Source: Bacteroidaceae bacterium (GTDB taxonomy: Bacteria; Bacteroidota; Bacteroidia; Bacteroidales; Bacteroidaceae). From it: a stretch of DNA of 32,359 nt. Positions 7,733 to 15,449 of this stretch are shown piece after piece. The translations under genes were made by a program, and so were the position numbers. The DNA lies in NCBI GenBank assembly GCA_900772575.1, contig CAAHEN010000173.1, forward strand, positions 1 to 32,359, in the 5' to 3' direction. Position 1 is the first letter of the stretch, and each line of letters opens with the position of its first letter. A model generated the notes under the pieces. That model was not told the DNA's origin. It was given only the letters and a program-made list of their open reading frames with translations, and did no database searches.

Positions 7733-9301
7733 ATGAACCCTGAAATTGAACGCAGGCGAACCTTCGCTATCATTTCACATCCTGACGCCGGCAAGACCAC
7801 GCTGACCGAAAAGCTCTTGCTTTTTGGTGGGCAAATACAAGTGGCAGGCGCAGTCAAGAGCAACAAGATCAAGAAGACTGCTACCAGCGACTGGATGGAG
7901 ATCGAAAAGCAACGTGGAATATCTGTCACCACATCCGTCATGGAGTTTGACTATGAAGGCTACAAGGTCAATATTCTAGACACTCCTGGTCACCAAGATT
8001 TTGCTGAAGACACGTTCCGTACGCTCACAGCAGTAGATTCTGCCATCATCGTCGTCGACGGGGCCAAAGGTGTCGAAGCGCAGACCCGAAAGCTCATGGC
8101 TGTATGCCGAATGCGGAAAACGCCTGTTATCATTTTCATCAACAAGATGGATCGCGAGGGCCGTGATCCTTTCGACCTTCTGGATGAGCTTGAGCAAGAA
8201 CTGCAAATAAAAGTGAGACCACTCTCATGGCCCATCAACCAAGGAGTACGGTTCAAAGGCGTTTACAACATTTACGAACAGCAGCTCAACCTCTTCGCTC
8301 CTGACAAACAAAAGCTGACGGAGAAGGTGACAGTGGACATCAATAGCTCACAACTCGAGACCCATGTCGGAGAGAGTGATGCCGCCAAACTTAGAGAAGA
8401 TCTGGAACTGGTCGAAGGGGTCTATCCCGAGTTCAACGTAGAAGATTATCTGTCTGCTGAGGTTGCGCCTGTATTCTTTGGATCCGCCCTCAATAATTTC
8501 GGTGTGAAAGAGCTCTTGGACTGCTTCGTCAAAATAGCGCCCTCTCCACGGCCAACGGTAGCGGAGGAGCGGACGGTACAACCCGACGAGTCACACTTTA
8601 CGGGGTTCATCTTCAAGATCACAGCCAACATTGACCCAAATCATCGCTCGTGCATTGCTTTTTGCAAAGTATGCTCAGGACGCTTCCAGAGGAACACACC
8701 TTACTTGCACGTACGCAACGGTAAAACCGTCAGGTTCTCTTCGCCGACTCAGTTCATGGCACAGCGAAAAAGTACCATTGACGAGGCTTGGGCCGGTGAT
8801 ATAGTGGGTCTGCCAGACAATGGTATCTTTAAGATTGGTGACACACTGACAGAAGGGGAATCGTTGCACTTCAAAGGCCTGCCATCATTCTCGCCAGAGA
8901 TGTTCAAGTACATTGAAAATGCGGATCCGATGAAGACTAAGCAGCTTAACAAAGGCATTGAACAGTTGATGGATGAAGGGGTCGCCCAGCTTTTCGTCAA
9001 CCAATTCAATGGACGTAAAATTATAGGAACCGTTGGTCAACTGCAGTTTGAGGTCATCCAATATCGCCTTGAAAATGAATATGGGGCCCATTGCCGTTGG
9101 GAACCCATCAGCTTATACAAGGCCTGCTGGATTGAAAGCGACGATGAGGCAGAACTGGAAGCTTTCAAGAAACGTAAGTATCAGTACATGGCCGTAGATC
9201 GCGATGGCCGTGACGTCTTTCTTGCGGACAATGGTTATGTTCTGCAAATGGCCCAACAGGACTTTAAACATATAAAATTCCATTTCACCAGCGAGTTCTA
9301 A
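7733..9301 (+). CDS. prfC: Peptide chain release factor 3
   Basis: A translational GTPase that recycles RF1/RF2 from the ribosome after termination and helps post-peptidyl-transfer quality control. The 522 residues match the family. The GTPase motifs are SHPDAGKTTL (15-24, P-loop), DTPGHQDFAEDT (switch II) and NKMDRE (guanine specificity). RF3-specific stretches include IEKQRGISVTTSVMEF after switch I and QFMAQRKSTIDEAWAGDIVGLPD in domain II. The C-terminal domain ends VLQMAQQDFKHIKFHFTSEF, typical of RF3. It closes the plus-strand run and is followed by a hairpin at 9358-9395 that separates it from the convergent phn operon. Confidence 0.96.
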   Translation: MNPEIERRRTFAIISHPDAGKTTLTEKLLLFGGQIQVAGAVKSNKIKKTATSDWMEIEKQRGISVTTSVMEFDYEGYKVNILDTPGHQDFAEDTFRTLTAVDSAIIVVDGAKGVEAQTRKLMAVCRMRKTPVIIFINKMDREGRDPFDLLDELEQELQIKVRPLSWPINQGVRFKGVYNIYEQQLNLFAPDKQKLTEKVTVDINSSQLETHVGESDAAKLREDLELVEGVYPEFNVEDYLSAEVAPVFFGSALNNFGVKELLDCFVKIAPSPRPTVAEERTVQPDESHFTGFIFKITANIDPNHRSCIAFCKVCSGRFQRNTPYLHVRNGKTVRFSSPTQFMAQRKSTIDEAWAGDIVGLPDNGIFKIGDTLTEGESLHFKGLPSFSPEMFKYIENADPMKTKQLNKGIEQLMDEGVAQLFVNQFNGRKIIGTVGQLQFEVIQYRLENEYGAHCRWEPISLYKACWIESDDEAELEAFKKRKYQYMAVDRDGRDVFLADNGYVLQMAQQDFKHIKFHFTSEF

Positions 9302-9357
9302 GCTCGCAAAAGCAGCGTAAACTGAACGGGCGAATGCCTGATTTAAAAACGAGAATT

Positions 9358-9395
9358 AGAGCCGGGGCTGATCCACTGAGGACATCCCCGGCTCT
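9358..9395. terminator. Hairpin terminator between convergent prfC and phnW
   Basis: A perfect 10-bp inverted repeat, AGAGCCGGGG (9358-9367) and CCCCGGCTCT (9386-9395), with an 18-base loop. It is followed by ATTATCTTA rather than a clean T run. It sits between the stop codons of two converging genes, so it probably serves both strands. Confidence 0.65.
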
Positions 9396-9418
9396 ATTAT
9401 CTTAGATGGTTCCTAGTA

Positions 9419-10525
9419 TTATGCTGGACGAATCGACATCATCTCTATCTCTCCGATGGCAGACAGTAGGCGCTTGATGTCATCCTTGTGTATGTCACCG
9501 ATGTTGCCAATGCGGAAGGTGTCGGCCTGTGAGATTTTTCCGGGATAGATGACAAATCCCTTGGCCTTCAGTTGCCGATAGAATGCGTTGAAGTCGAAAT
9601 CTGTTGTCGGATAAACAAACGACGTGATAATAGGCGACTGTATAGCGGCAGGTAAGAGCGCCACATAACCAAGGCGGCTCATGCCATCGACGAGTGTCTG
9701 GTGGTTTTCGACATAGCGTTGATGGCGGGCTGCGATGCCTCCTTCTTCTTTCAGTTCATGCAATGCTTGCATAAAGGCACGGACGACGTGGGTCGGCGAT
9801 GTAAAACGCCACTTGCCATGGCCCTTTTCCATGGTCTGCCACTGGTCGTAGAGGTCAAGCGACAGTGAGCGGGCCACTCCTTTGCACTGACTGAGCAAGC
9901 TGCGGCGGGCAATGACAAAGCCAAATCCTGGAACACCCTGTATGCATTTGTTGGCACTGCTGATGAGAAAGTCTATACCAAGTTTTCCCATGTCGATGGG
10001 AATTCCTCCAAAGCTGCTCATGGCGTCGACAATGAGCAGTTTGCCATGGCGCTTGGTGACTGCGGCGATCTCAGCCACCGGATTGAGTACTCCGGTTGTC
10101 GTTTCACAATGGACAACGGCGACATGTGACACTTCCGGGTGTGCCGTCAGGTGCTGGTCGATGGTCTGCGGGTCAACAGCCTGTGTTTCGTCAAATTGCA
10201 TGACGTGGCAGTCCAGATGGTAGTAGTCTGCGATGACTCCCATGCGTTTCCCGTAAGCGCCATTGGCTGCAACGAGCAAATGGTCGGTGGGGCGGATGGC
10301 AGTGCCGAGTGTCGCCTCGACACAGAAAGTGCCGCTGCCTTGCATGAGTATGGCGGTATAGTCATTGGTGTCGGTTGTAGCTAGGTGAACCAGTTCGTGG
10401 CGTATCGCCTCGACTATCCCTTCGTTGTAGTCTTTGTCCCATGTACACCAGTCACTCATCATCGTAGCTTTGACGGTCTCTGTGGTAGTGAGCGGGCCGG
10501 GAGTTAATAGCAAGTATGGTCTCAT
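9419..10525 (-). CDS. phnW: 2-aminoethylphosphonate--pyruvate transaminase
   Basis: A PLP enzyme that moves the amino group of 2-aminoethylphosphonate to pyruvate, giving alanine and phosphonoacetaldehyde. It is a class V aminotransferase of 368 residues. Visible features are YLLLTPGPLTTTETVK at the N-terminus, the substrate loop MQGSGTFCVEA (61-71), D167 in IVDAMSSFGG (PLP ring nitrogen) and K193 in SSANKCIQG (Schiff base). The start at 10525 (MRPYLLLTPGPL) matches the family. An in-frame ATG at 10582 would overlap the phnX stop by one base and add 19 residues, so translational coupling from that start remains possible. It is the last gene of the minus-strand operon behind phnX, whose product removes the aldehyde formed here. 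A biosynthetic role is less likely because no pepM or ppd is nearby. Confidence 0.94.
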   Translation of the reverse strand: MRPYLLLTPGPLTTTETVKATMMSDWCTWDKDYNEGIVEAIRHELVHLATTDTNDYTAILMQGSGTFCVEATLGTAIRPTDHLLVAANGAYGKRMGVIADYYHLDCHVMQFDETQAVDPQTIDQHLTAHPEVSHVAVVHCETTTGVLNPVAEIAAVTKRHGKLLIVDAMSSFGGIPIDMGKLGIDFLISSANKCIQGVPGFGFVIARRSLLSQCKGVARSLSLDLYDQWQTMEKGHGKWRFTSPTHVVRAFMQALHELKEEGGIAARHQRYVENHQTLVDGMSRLGYVALLPAAIQSPIITSFVYPTTDFDFNAFYRQLKAKGFVIYPGKISQADTFRIGNIGDIHKDDIKRLLSAIGEIEMMSIRPA

Positions 10526-10581
10526 ATTATAGGGTGTTGTTATTGTGTGTGCGATAATAGGGCATAAGCCCGTCATTGTCA

Positions 10582-11376
10582 TCAGTCCAAGGCCATGCGT
10601 TCATTGACACACTTGATGAGTTGTGGCAATTGAGCGATACTGTCGATGACATAATCAGCCCCAGCTGCCAGCATGTTCCATCTAGCCCCAGCCATACGGC
10701 TGGAAAGCTCGGCAGGAGCCATTGCCGCGGTCTCTTGTTGTGTCAATCCCAGCTCGTTGCTACCCAGAAGTACCCCAACGCTCCATGTGCCAGCGTTGAC
10801 ACCTTCACGGATATCGGCAATTGTGTCGCCCACTTTTATGGCTGAGCGCCGGCAAGAGACATCCAACCGACAGAGGTTCTCATAGATCATATAAGGTTTT
10901 GGCCGGCCACCCGGTTTCCCATCAGCTGTGGCACAATGGTCGACGGTGTAGCCCAGATTTGCAGCCGCTGGCATCACGATGTCCATCATGGGGCGTGTAT
11001 AGCCGGTCGTAGAGCCTACTTTGATACCGTCAGCACGAAGTTTTGCCACAGTTTCGACGACATCTGGTATGGGGACTGCGTAGCTCTCGAGCGTAGTGAA
11101 AAGTGCTTTCTGGAAATGTTCATAGCAGTTTTGGACGTCTGCTTCAGAGCAATCATGCCCGTTCTCCTTGCGGAAATCAGCCGCTACATGCGGAATGGCG
11201 AAGAGCGCACGGATTTCCTCTATTTTCGTCAGCCCCATATGCTGTCGGGTCTCTTCCGGTGTGACCGGTGCGCCAAGGACCTTGAAGCTGTCTACAAAAG
11301 CCGCCACCGGAGCAAAGCAACCATAGTCAATAGCGGTGCCAGCCCAGTCCATGATGATGCATTCTATTTGTTTCAT
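10582..11376 (-). CDS. phnX: Phosphonoacetaldehyde hydrolase (phosphonatase)
   Basis: It cleaves the C-P bond of phosphonoacetaldehyde to acetaldehyde and inorganic phosphate. It is a HAD-superfamily protein of 264 residues with the nucleophile D10 in IIMDWAGTAIDYG and the phosphonatase-specific Schiff-base lysine K51 in MGLTKIEEIRAL. Motif II is STTGYTRPMM and the acidic Mg-binding motif is KVGDTIADIREG. The lysine distinguishes it from general HAD phosphatases. Its start overlaps the end of the upstream transporter gene by four bases (ATGA), and phnW follows directly. The tight packing supports one transcript for uptake and two-step degradation. Confidence 0.95.
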   Translation of the reverse strand: MKQIECIIMDWAGTAIDYGCFAPVAAFVDSFKVLGAPVTPEETRQHMGLTKIEEIRALFAIPHVAADFRKENGHDCSEADVQNCYEHFQKALFTTLESYAVPIPDVVETVAKLRADGIKVGSTTGYTRPMMDIVMPAAANLGYTVDHCATADGKPGGRPKPYMIYENLCRLDVSCRRSAIKVGDTIADIREGVNAGTWSVGVLLGSNELGLTQQETAAMAPAELSSRMAGARWNMLAAGADYVIDSIAQLPQLIKCVNERMALD

Positions 11377-12734
11377 ATCTGTGAAGTGGTTAGTATAATC
11401 TCATTTGCAGGACATCCCTCTTGCTTACTGTCGACAGTGGTATTTTCCCTCTGCCACTTTGCCATGGCCATATAGACAATGGCAAAGATGAAGCCAAGCG
11501 AGCAGGCCAGTCCGATATAGAAACTCATGTGGTTATAGAATGTTGCCCAATCCACATGTGGTGTGGCAAATTCCTTGAACAGCAAGAGTGAAAGTGTTCC
11601 GAGGTAGCCAATGAAATCAATGGTGATGATGAAGAAGCCCACATTTCCGTGAATCTTGAAGCAAGCGATGAAGCGCTCAAAGAAAATGGTCTGGAAACTC
11701 AGGTAGGCTAGGTCGATGCAGAATGTTTGCAAGAACAGCCAAGTTCTTATTGGCAACCCCATGCCTCCGGTTGCACCAAGCAGTGCAATGACTGTGGCTC
11801 CGATGGTCGCCATGGCCAGAATGGTGCAAAGCGATAGCAGGTGGCTGCGTACCGTGGACAACAAGGCAAACAGCCCGAGAAGTACGAGTGTGACCACCGT
11901 GTCAATGCGGGCAAAAGTCCACGACGTCACTTGGCTGACATCAATGATGCAGACCAAGAAATCCTCCTTGATATCGCGTTGGACTGTCAATAGCAGATTG
12001 GCCCCGAACAGTACGATAAGTAGCGGCATGAAGCGGCGGAAGAGTTGCCATCGTTCGTGGCCGTTGAGTGTATATCGCTTTGATCTGGCCTCAATGTCTG
12101 CGGTCGTCGGCTGTGGCAATTTTGTCATTATCCAGCCCAGCAAAGAGAGCAGCGGAAAGGCTAATGCCCCGATGAGTGCCGGCATCCAGAATTCGTCTAC
12201 ATGCCAATCATTGAGTGCATATAAGCCTAGAGACTTGGCGACTCCCGAACTCAATGCCATGCTGACGCCCATGATTGCCGCCAGTATGTCTGTAGTGCGT
12301 CGCCCCTCCAGAAAACTGAAAATCACTCCCCACATGCATCCCAATGAAAGCCCATTGAAGAACAAGGCCACCACGTTCCAAGGAAGTGGCACTATTGCAA
12401 AGGCCAGCAATGAGGCCTCTGAGAGAGCTGCCGATCCGATGATGAACTTCAGACGTCCACCGGGTCTCAATTCTGAGATATACTTGATGCCAAGCATCTT
12501 GGCACAGACATAACCAATTAACTGGATGATACTCACAGCCACCTTGAAGTCCATGCCTGCAACTGTCAGTCCCTCAAATTCGGCTGCAGTGAAGGGCTTG
12601 CGCAAAGCATAGACGAGAGAGTAGGAGAGTAAGGCGGATCCACCGGCCCACAGGACGAAGGCCCAATTGGGGAGATGCTCCTTTCTGAAGACGTATCGAC
12701 GGCTGGATGTGCTTTGACACTTGCTGGTTTCCAT
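11373..12734 (-). CDS. MFS transporter, DUF5690 family; candidate phosphonate importer
   Basis: An inner-membrane protein of 453 residues with about twelve hydrophobic segments between residues 25 and 430. It is consistent with a major facilitator fold and with the Bacteroidetes family DUF5690. Visible features include ALRKPFTAAEFEGL after the first helix and FLEGRRTTDILAAIMG in the N-terminal half, resembling organophosphate:phosphate antiporters (UhpC/GlpT-like) in general layout. The first gene of a three-gene operon, it overlaps phnX by four bases. From this coupling I infer that it imports 2-aminoethylphosphonate or a related phosphonate; no ABC-type phosphonate transporter is present in the window. 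The substrate is a hypothesis, while membership in the MFS is well supported. A good -7 box lies about 32 bases upstream. Confidence 0.8.
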   Translation of the reverse strand: METSKCQSTSSRRYVFRKEHLPNWAFVLWAGGSALLSYSLVYALRKPFTAAEFEGLTVAGMDFKVAVSIIQLIGYVCAKMLGIKYISELRPGGRLKFIIGSAALSEASLLAFAIVPLPWNVVALFFNGLSLGCMWGVIFSFLEGRRTTDILAAIMGVSMALSSGVAKSLGLYALNDWHVDEFWMPALIGALAFPLLSLLGWIMTKLPQPTTADIEARSKRYTLNGHERWQLFRRFMPLLIVLFGANLLLTVQRDIKEDFLVCIIDVSQVTSWTFARIDTVVTLVLLGLFALLSTVRSHLLSLCTILAMATIGATVIALLGATGGMGLPIRTWLFLQTFCIDLAYLSFQTIFFERFIACFKIHGNVGFFIITIDFIGYLGTLSLLLFKEFATPHVDWATFYNHMSFYIGLACSLGFIFAIVYMAMAKWQRENTTVDSKQEGCPANEIILTTSQI

Positions 12735-12765
12735 TTCTTCTCGTTATTTCCGTTGTTTGACGCTG

Positions 12766-12773
12766 CAAAGGTA
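12766..12773 (-). promoter_or_regulatory. -7 box of the phosphonate operon
   Basis: On the minus strand this reads TACCTTTG, an exact TAnnTTTG match, 32 bases before the transporter start codon. A clear TTG at the -33 position was not found. It shares a roughly 200-base divergent intergenic region with the gene at 12953. Confidence 0.5.
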
Positions 12774-12922
12774 TCCAGTGTCAGTAACGCCCAGAATTAA
12801 TCTGATATGAATCATTCGCTGTAACAAATCATTCACAATACATAAACAGTGGCTTAACCAGACGGCTATGCGATGTCACAACCTTGTAACGGCGATGACT
12901 ATTATATATAGGAGTAATTGCC

Positions 12923-12930
12923 TATTTTTG
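12923..12930 (+). promoter_or_regulatory. -7 box of the divergent putative regulator gene
   Basis: TATTTTTG matches TAnnTTTG exactly and lies 22 bases before the ATG at 12953. This placement supports 12953 over the in-frame TTG at 12935, which would overlap the expected transcription start. Confidence 0.5.
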
Positions 12931-12952
12931 CCGATTGAAAAATCCACGGTTG

Positions 12953-13867
12953 ATGAGTGAACTCAGGAAAATATACGATCATATCATGCTCCTCCGACAG
13001 AATGGAATGCTGATGAAGGACATCGCGGCTACTATCAATTTCGCCCCCAGTGTACTGTCTGCGATTTGCGCCACTGTGCTCCCTGCTTATTTCGAAAATC
13101 TCGAAAGGGGCATTCCAGATGATGAAGCGCTAGACAAGGCGTTGGGTTGGGTCAACAATGTATCGAGGCGTAAGGTGCTCTCACTGGCTACAGAACTCGG
13201 ACGCGTCATAATGGGTATCACAATACCAGACAAAAAAGGGGATGCGCATGGTGAGAGCCGTGAGTCTCCGTTTTTGGCGATGCTTGGTCAGGCTGCTATA
13301 GCTCAAGGACAGGTGTTGGCCCATGCCGGTATATATATGAGTTACAGCATTTCTTCCACATCGGTCGCCATGAAGATGGAGCCATATCTCATAGCGCCGT
13401 CACCAGACATGGAGCATCTTCTCGTCATGCACCGCAGTGTTTATGGCGCTACTCATCGTGGCGTTGCCATTCCCAATGGACTCAGCCATCTTTACTTGTC
13501 TTTCAATGAGAACAGCATGCCGCATCTGGCATTGTTCAATATATGTCTGAAACTTCCGATGTATGACCATCCTCCGTTCTTACGTGGTCTGTATATGTGC
13601 CTTGACTATAACTACAATCCAATAGCACGTCGTATACTTTTCGTCAAACGTTCGGAGAAATGCACTGAAGAGGCTTTTGCTGATTGGCACGCTTTTCTCA
13701 AGACTGATGATCAACTCACCCAAGAGGAGCGCCATTATTATGATTATACATGTGGAGCTGATGATGTCGTCAGACTCTGCAATGTGCCTTCGCCGCGCAT
13801 GACGGTTGAAGACCTTGCAGAAGAAAAGAGGCTCTTGAGGGCAACGCCACCTTTGGAGAAAGCATAA
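12953..13867 (+). CDS. Conserved-looking protein with possible N-terminal helix-turn-helix, divergent from phn operon
   Basis: I do not recognise a named family with certainty. The 304-residue protein starts MSELRKIYDHIMLLRQNGML. Residues about 8-45 read like a winged or XRE-type helix-turn-helix (LLRQNGMLMKDIAATINFAP followed by SVLSAICATVLPAY). The rest has no membrane segment. It includes a middle region with GIYMSYSISSTSVAMKMEPY, and a C-terminal region with LYLSFNENSMPHLALFNICL and YMCLDYNYNPIARRILFVKR that could form a beta-rich sensor domain. It is transcribed away from the phosphonate operon across a shared 200-base region, the classic place for a local regulator. Regulation of phn genes is inference from position. 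The start at 12953 is chosen from the -7 box spacing. Confidence 0.7.
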   Translation: MSELRKIYDHIMLLRQNGMLMKDIAATINFAPSVLSAICATVLPAYFENLERGIPDDEALDKALGWVNNVSRRKVLSLATELGRVIMGITIPDKKGDAHGESRESPFLAMLGQAAIAQGQVLAHAGIYMSYSISSTSVAMKMEPYLIAPSPDMEHLLVMHRSVYGATHRGVAIPNGLSHLYLSFNENSMPHLALFNICLKLPMYDHPPFLRGLYMCLDYNYNPIARRILFVKRSEKCTEEAFADWHAFLKTDDQLTQEERHYYDYTCGADDVVRLCNVPSPRMTVEDLAEEKRLLRATPPLEKA

Positions 13868-13897
13868 TCGCCATACCACATTTATGTGGGTATTTAT

Positions 13898-13933
13898 CCC
13901 CTTGAGGGCCTCGTGAAATGAGGCCGCAAGGGG
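13898..13933 (+). terminator. Hairpin terminator after the putative regulator gene
   Basis: A two-part stem: CCCCTTG (13898-13904) pairs with CAAGGGG (13927-13933), and GGCCTC (13907-13912) pairs with GAGGCC (13920-13925), around a seven-base loop. CTTTCC follows, only a weak T run. A smaller hairpin (CCACA-TTTA-TGTGG, 13876-13889) precedes it. Confidence 0.6.
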
Positions 13934-14012
13934 CTTTCCAACCTCAGGATACCCGAGAAAACCGACAATCGTATCGGAAAAAACAATTTTTTGATGGAAA
14001 AATGGATTTTGC

Positions 14013-14044
14013 TTGCTTTGTGAATATTATTTTTTCTATCTTTG
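14013..14044 (+). promoter_or_regulatory. Promoter of the OmpA-family gene
   Basis: TATCTTTG (14037-14044) is an exact -7 match, and TTG (14013-14015) lies 21 bases upstream. Transcription would begin near 14051, leaving a leader of about 75 bases before the start codon, long compared with other genes in this window. Confidence 0.65.
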
Positions 14045-14125
14045 CCTCGAGTTTCGGTGGGGCCGGGCTTACAGACGGCTTTTATCGGGTACTGCACTAG
14101 AACAAGTATGTTTAATTAAATAACA

Positions 14126-15289
14126 ATGATTATGAAAAGGTTCTTTATCGCCTTAGCAGCTCTTTGCCTATCAGGCTCTGTAGCAATGGCACAGGGAACG
14201 ACTGAAGTTCCTGTCCACAAGTACAGTGTGGCTACAAACTCTTTTTGGGCCAATTGGTTTGTATCTGGCGGCTTGGACTTTAACGCCGCCTATCCTTCTC
14301 AAGACAATTGCAGCAATGACAATCCTTTCAGCTCTGACCGCGGTACTTTCGGTTTCAGCGTAGCTGTAGGCAAATGGTTTACTCCGAGCATCGGTCTGCG
14401 CACCAAGTTCCAAGGTCTTTGGGCTAAGCAGGTCAACACCAATACAGATCATCATAGCTATAAGTATTGGAATCTTCATGAAGACGTGCTCTTCAACGCT
14501 TCCAACCTGTTCTTCGGTTATAACGAGAAGCGCGTTTGGAATCTGATACCTTATGTAGGTATTGGTGTAGCACGCAATATGAGCGATGACAATTACGACA
14601 TCTCTTACAATGCAGGCCTTCTCAACAACTTCCGGGTCAGCAAGCGTGTGCAGATCTTTGCAGATGTGTATGCTATGGCCATCGAAGGTTCGTTCGACGG
14701 TGCTAAGCCCGATCCTTGGGTAGGCACTAAGAAAGATAAGAAGAGCCACTGGGACAAGTTTTTCGGCATCAATGTAGGTGTTACCTATAATCTTGGCAAG
14801 TGCACATGGGAGAAAACTCCAGACGTAGATGCTCTCATGGCCATGAACAAGGAACAGATGGACGCTCTCAATGCATCGCTCAAAGAGCAGCAGGACGAGA
14901 ATGCCCGTCTGCGTGATCTGCTGGCTAACCAGAAGAAAGAGACTGTCGTAGAGAAGGCTACTTCTACGCTCGTCGCTACGTCCCAGTCTGTCTTCTTCAA
15001 CATCGGTTCTTCGAAGATTGCAAGCCGCAAGGATCTTGTCAATGTCAAGGAGGTTGCCGAATATGCCAAGGCCAACAACAGCAAGATCGTCGTAACGGGT
15101 TATGCTGACAGCAAGACTGGTAGCGCTTCCTTCAACCAGCAGCTTTCTGAGAAGCGTGCCAAGGTCGTAGCTGACGAACTCGTTAAGATGGGCGTTAACC
15201 GTGACAATATCATCGTAGAAGGCAAGGGTGGTGTCAACACTATCTCTCCGTTCTCCTACAACCGTCGTGCAACTGTCAAACTGCAATAA
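14126..15289 (+). CDS. OmpA-family outer membrane protein
   Basis: An outer-membrane beta-barrel protein anchored to peptidoglycan, 387 residues. A signal peptide occupies residues 1-22 (Lys-Arg, hydrophobic core, cleavage at AMA|Q). Residues about 30-230 form the barrel, with alternating hydrophobic strands and many Trp, Tyr and Phe. Residues about 238-275 are a charged coiled-coil linker (ALMAMNKEQMDALNASLKEQ). Residues 285-387 are the OmpA C-terminal domain, with VFFNIGSSKIASRKDLVNV and TGYADSKTGSASFNQQLSEK, whose Asp and following Arg bind diaminopimelate in the family. The start may be 14126 or the second ATG at 14132. A strong promoter, a long leader and two stacked hairpins downstream suggest an abundant protein. 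It is monocistronic. Confidence 0.92.
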   Translation: MIMKRFFIALAALCLSGSVAMAQGTTEVPVHKYSVATNSFWANWFVSGGLDFNAAYPSQDNCSNDNPFSSDRGTFGFSVAVGKWFTPSIGLRTKFQGLWAKQVNTNTDHHSYKYWNLHEDVLFNASNLFFGYNEKRVWNLIPYVGIGVARNMSDDNYDISYNAGLLNNFRVSKRVQIFADVYAMAIEGSFDGAKPDPWVGTKKDKKSHWDKFFGINVGVTYNLGKCTWEKTPDVDALMAMNKEQMDALNASLKEQQDENARLRDLLANQKKETVVEKATSTLVATSQSVFFNIGSSKIASRKDLVNVKEVAEYAKANNSKIVVTGYADSKTGSASFNQQLSEKRAKVVADELVKMGVNRDNIIVEGKGGVNTISPFSYNRRATVKLQ

Positions 15290-15298
15290 GCAATCCAA

Positions 15299-15337
15299 TT
15301 GGAAAAGGCCGGCTGGCTAGCCAACCGCCTTTTCCAA
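15299..15337 (+). terminator. First hairpin after the OmpA-family gene
   Basis: An 11-bp perfect inverted repeat, TTGGAAAAGGC (15299-15309) and GCCTTTTCCAA (15327-15337), starting nine bases after the stop codon. The right arm itself supplies the T-rich strand. Confidence 0.65.
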
Positions 15338-15345
15338 TACTAATG

Positions 15346-15398
15346 CACTAGAAACGAGAAAGCCTCTCCATAAGTGAGAGGCTTTCTCGTTTCTAGTG
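15346..15398. terminator. Very long perfect hairpin between convergent genes
   Basis: A 23-bp perfect stem: the left arm 15346-15368 begins CACTAGAAACGAG, the right arm is 15376-15398, and the loop is seven bases (CATAAGT). It contains A-rich and T-rich blocks in both orientations, so it can act on both strands, between the OmpA-family gene and the TrmN6-like gene. Confidence 0.75.
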
Positions 15399-15449
15399 GT
15401 ATTGACAAGGACGCAGCTAGCCGGCAGGTGAAACTGCCGCAAGGAGTCT

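Noticed and set aside
14171..15298. A 375-codon minus-strand open frame opposite the OmpA-family gene
   Set aside because: It is a shadow of the porin-like gene; the plus-strand product has a signal peptide and a clear OmpA domain.
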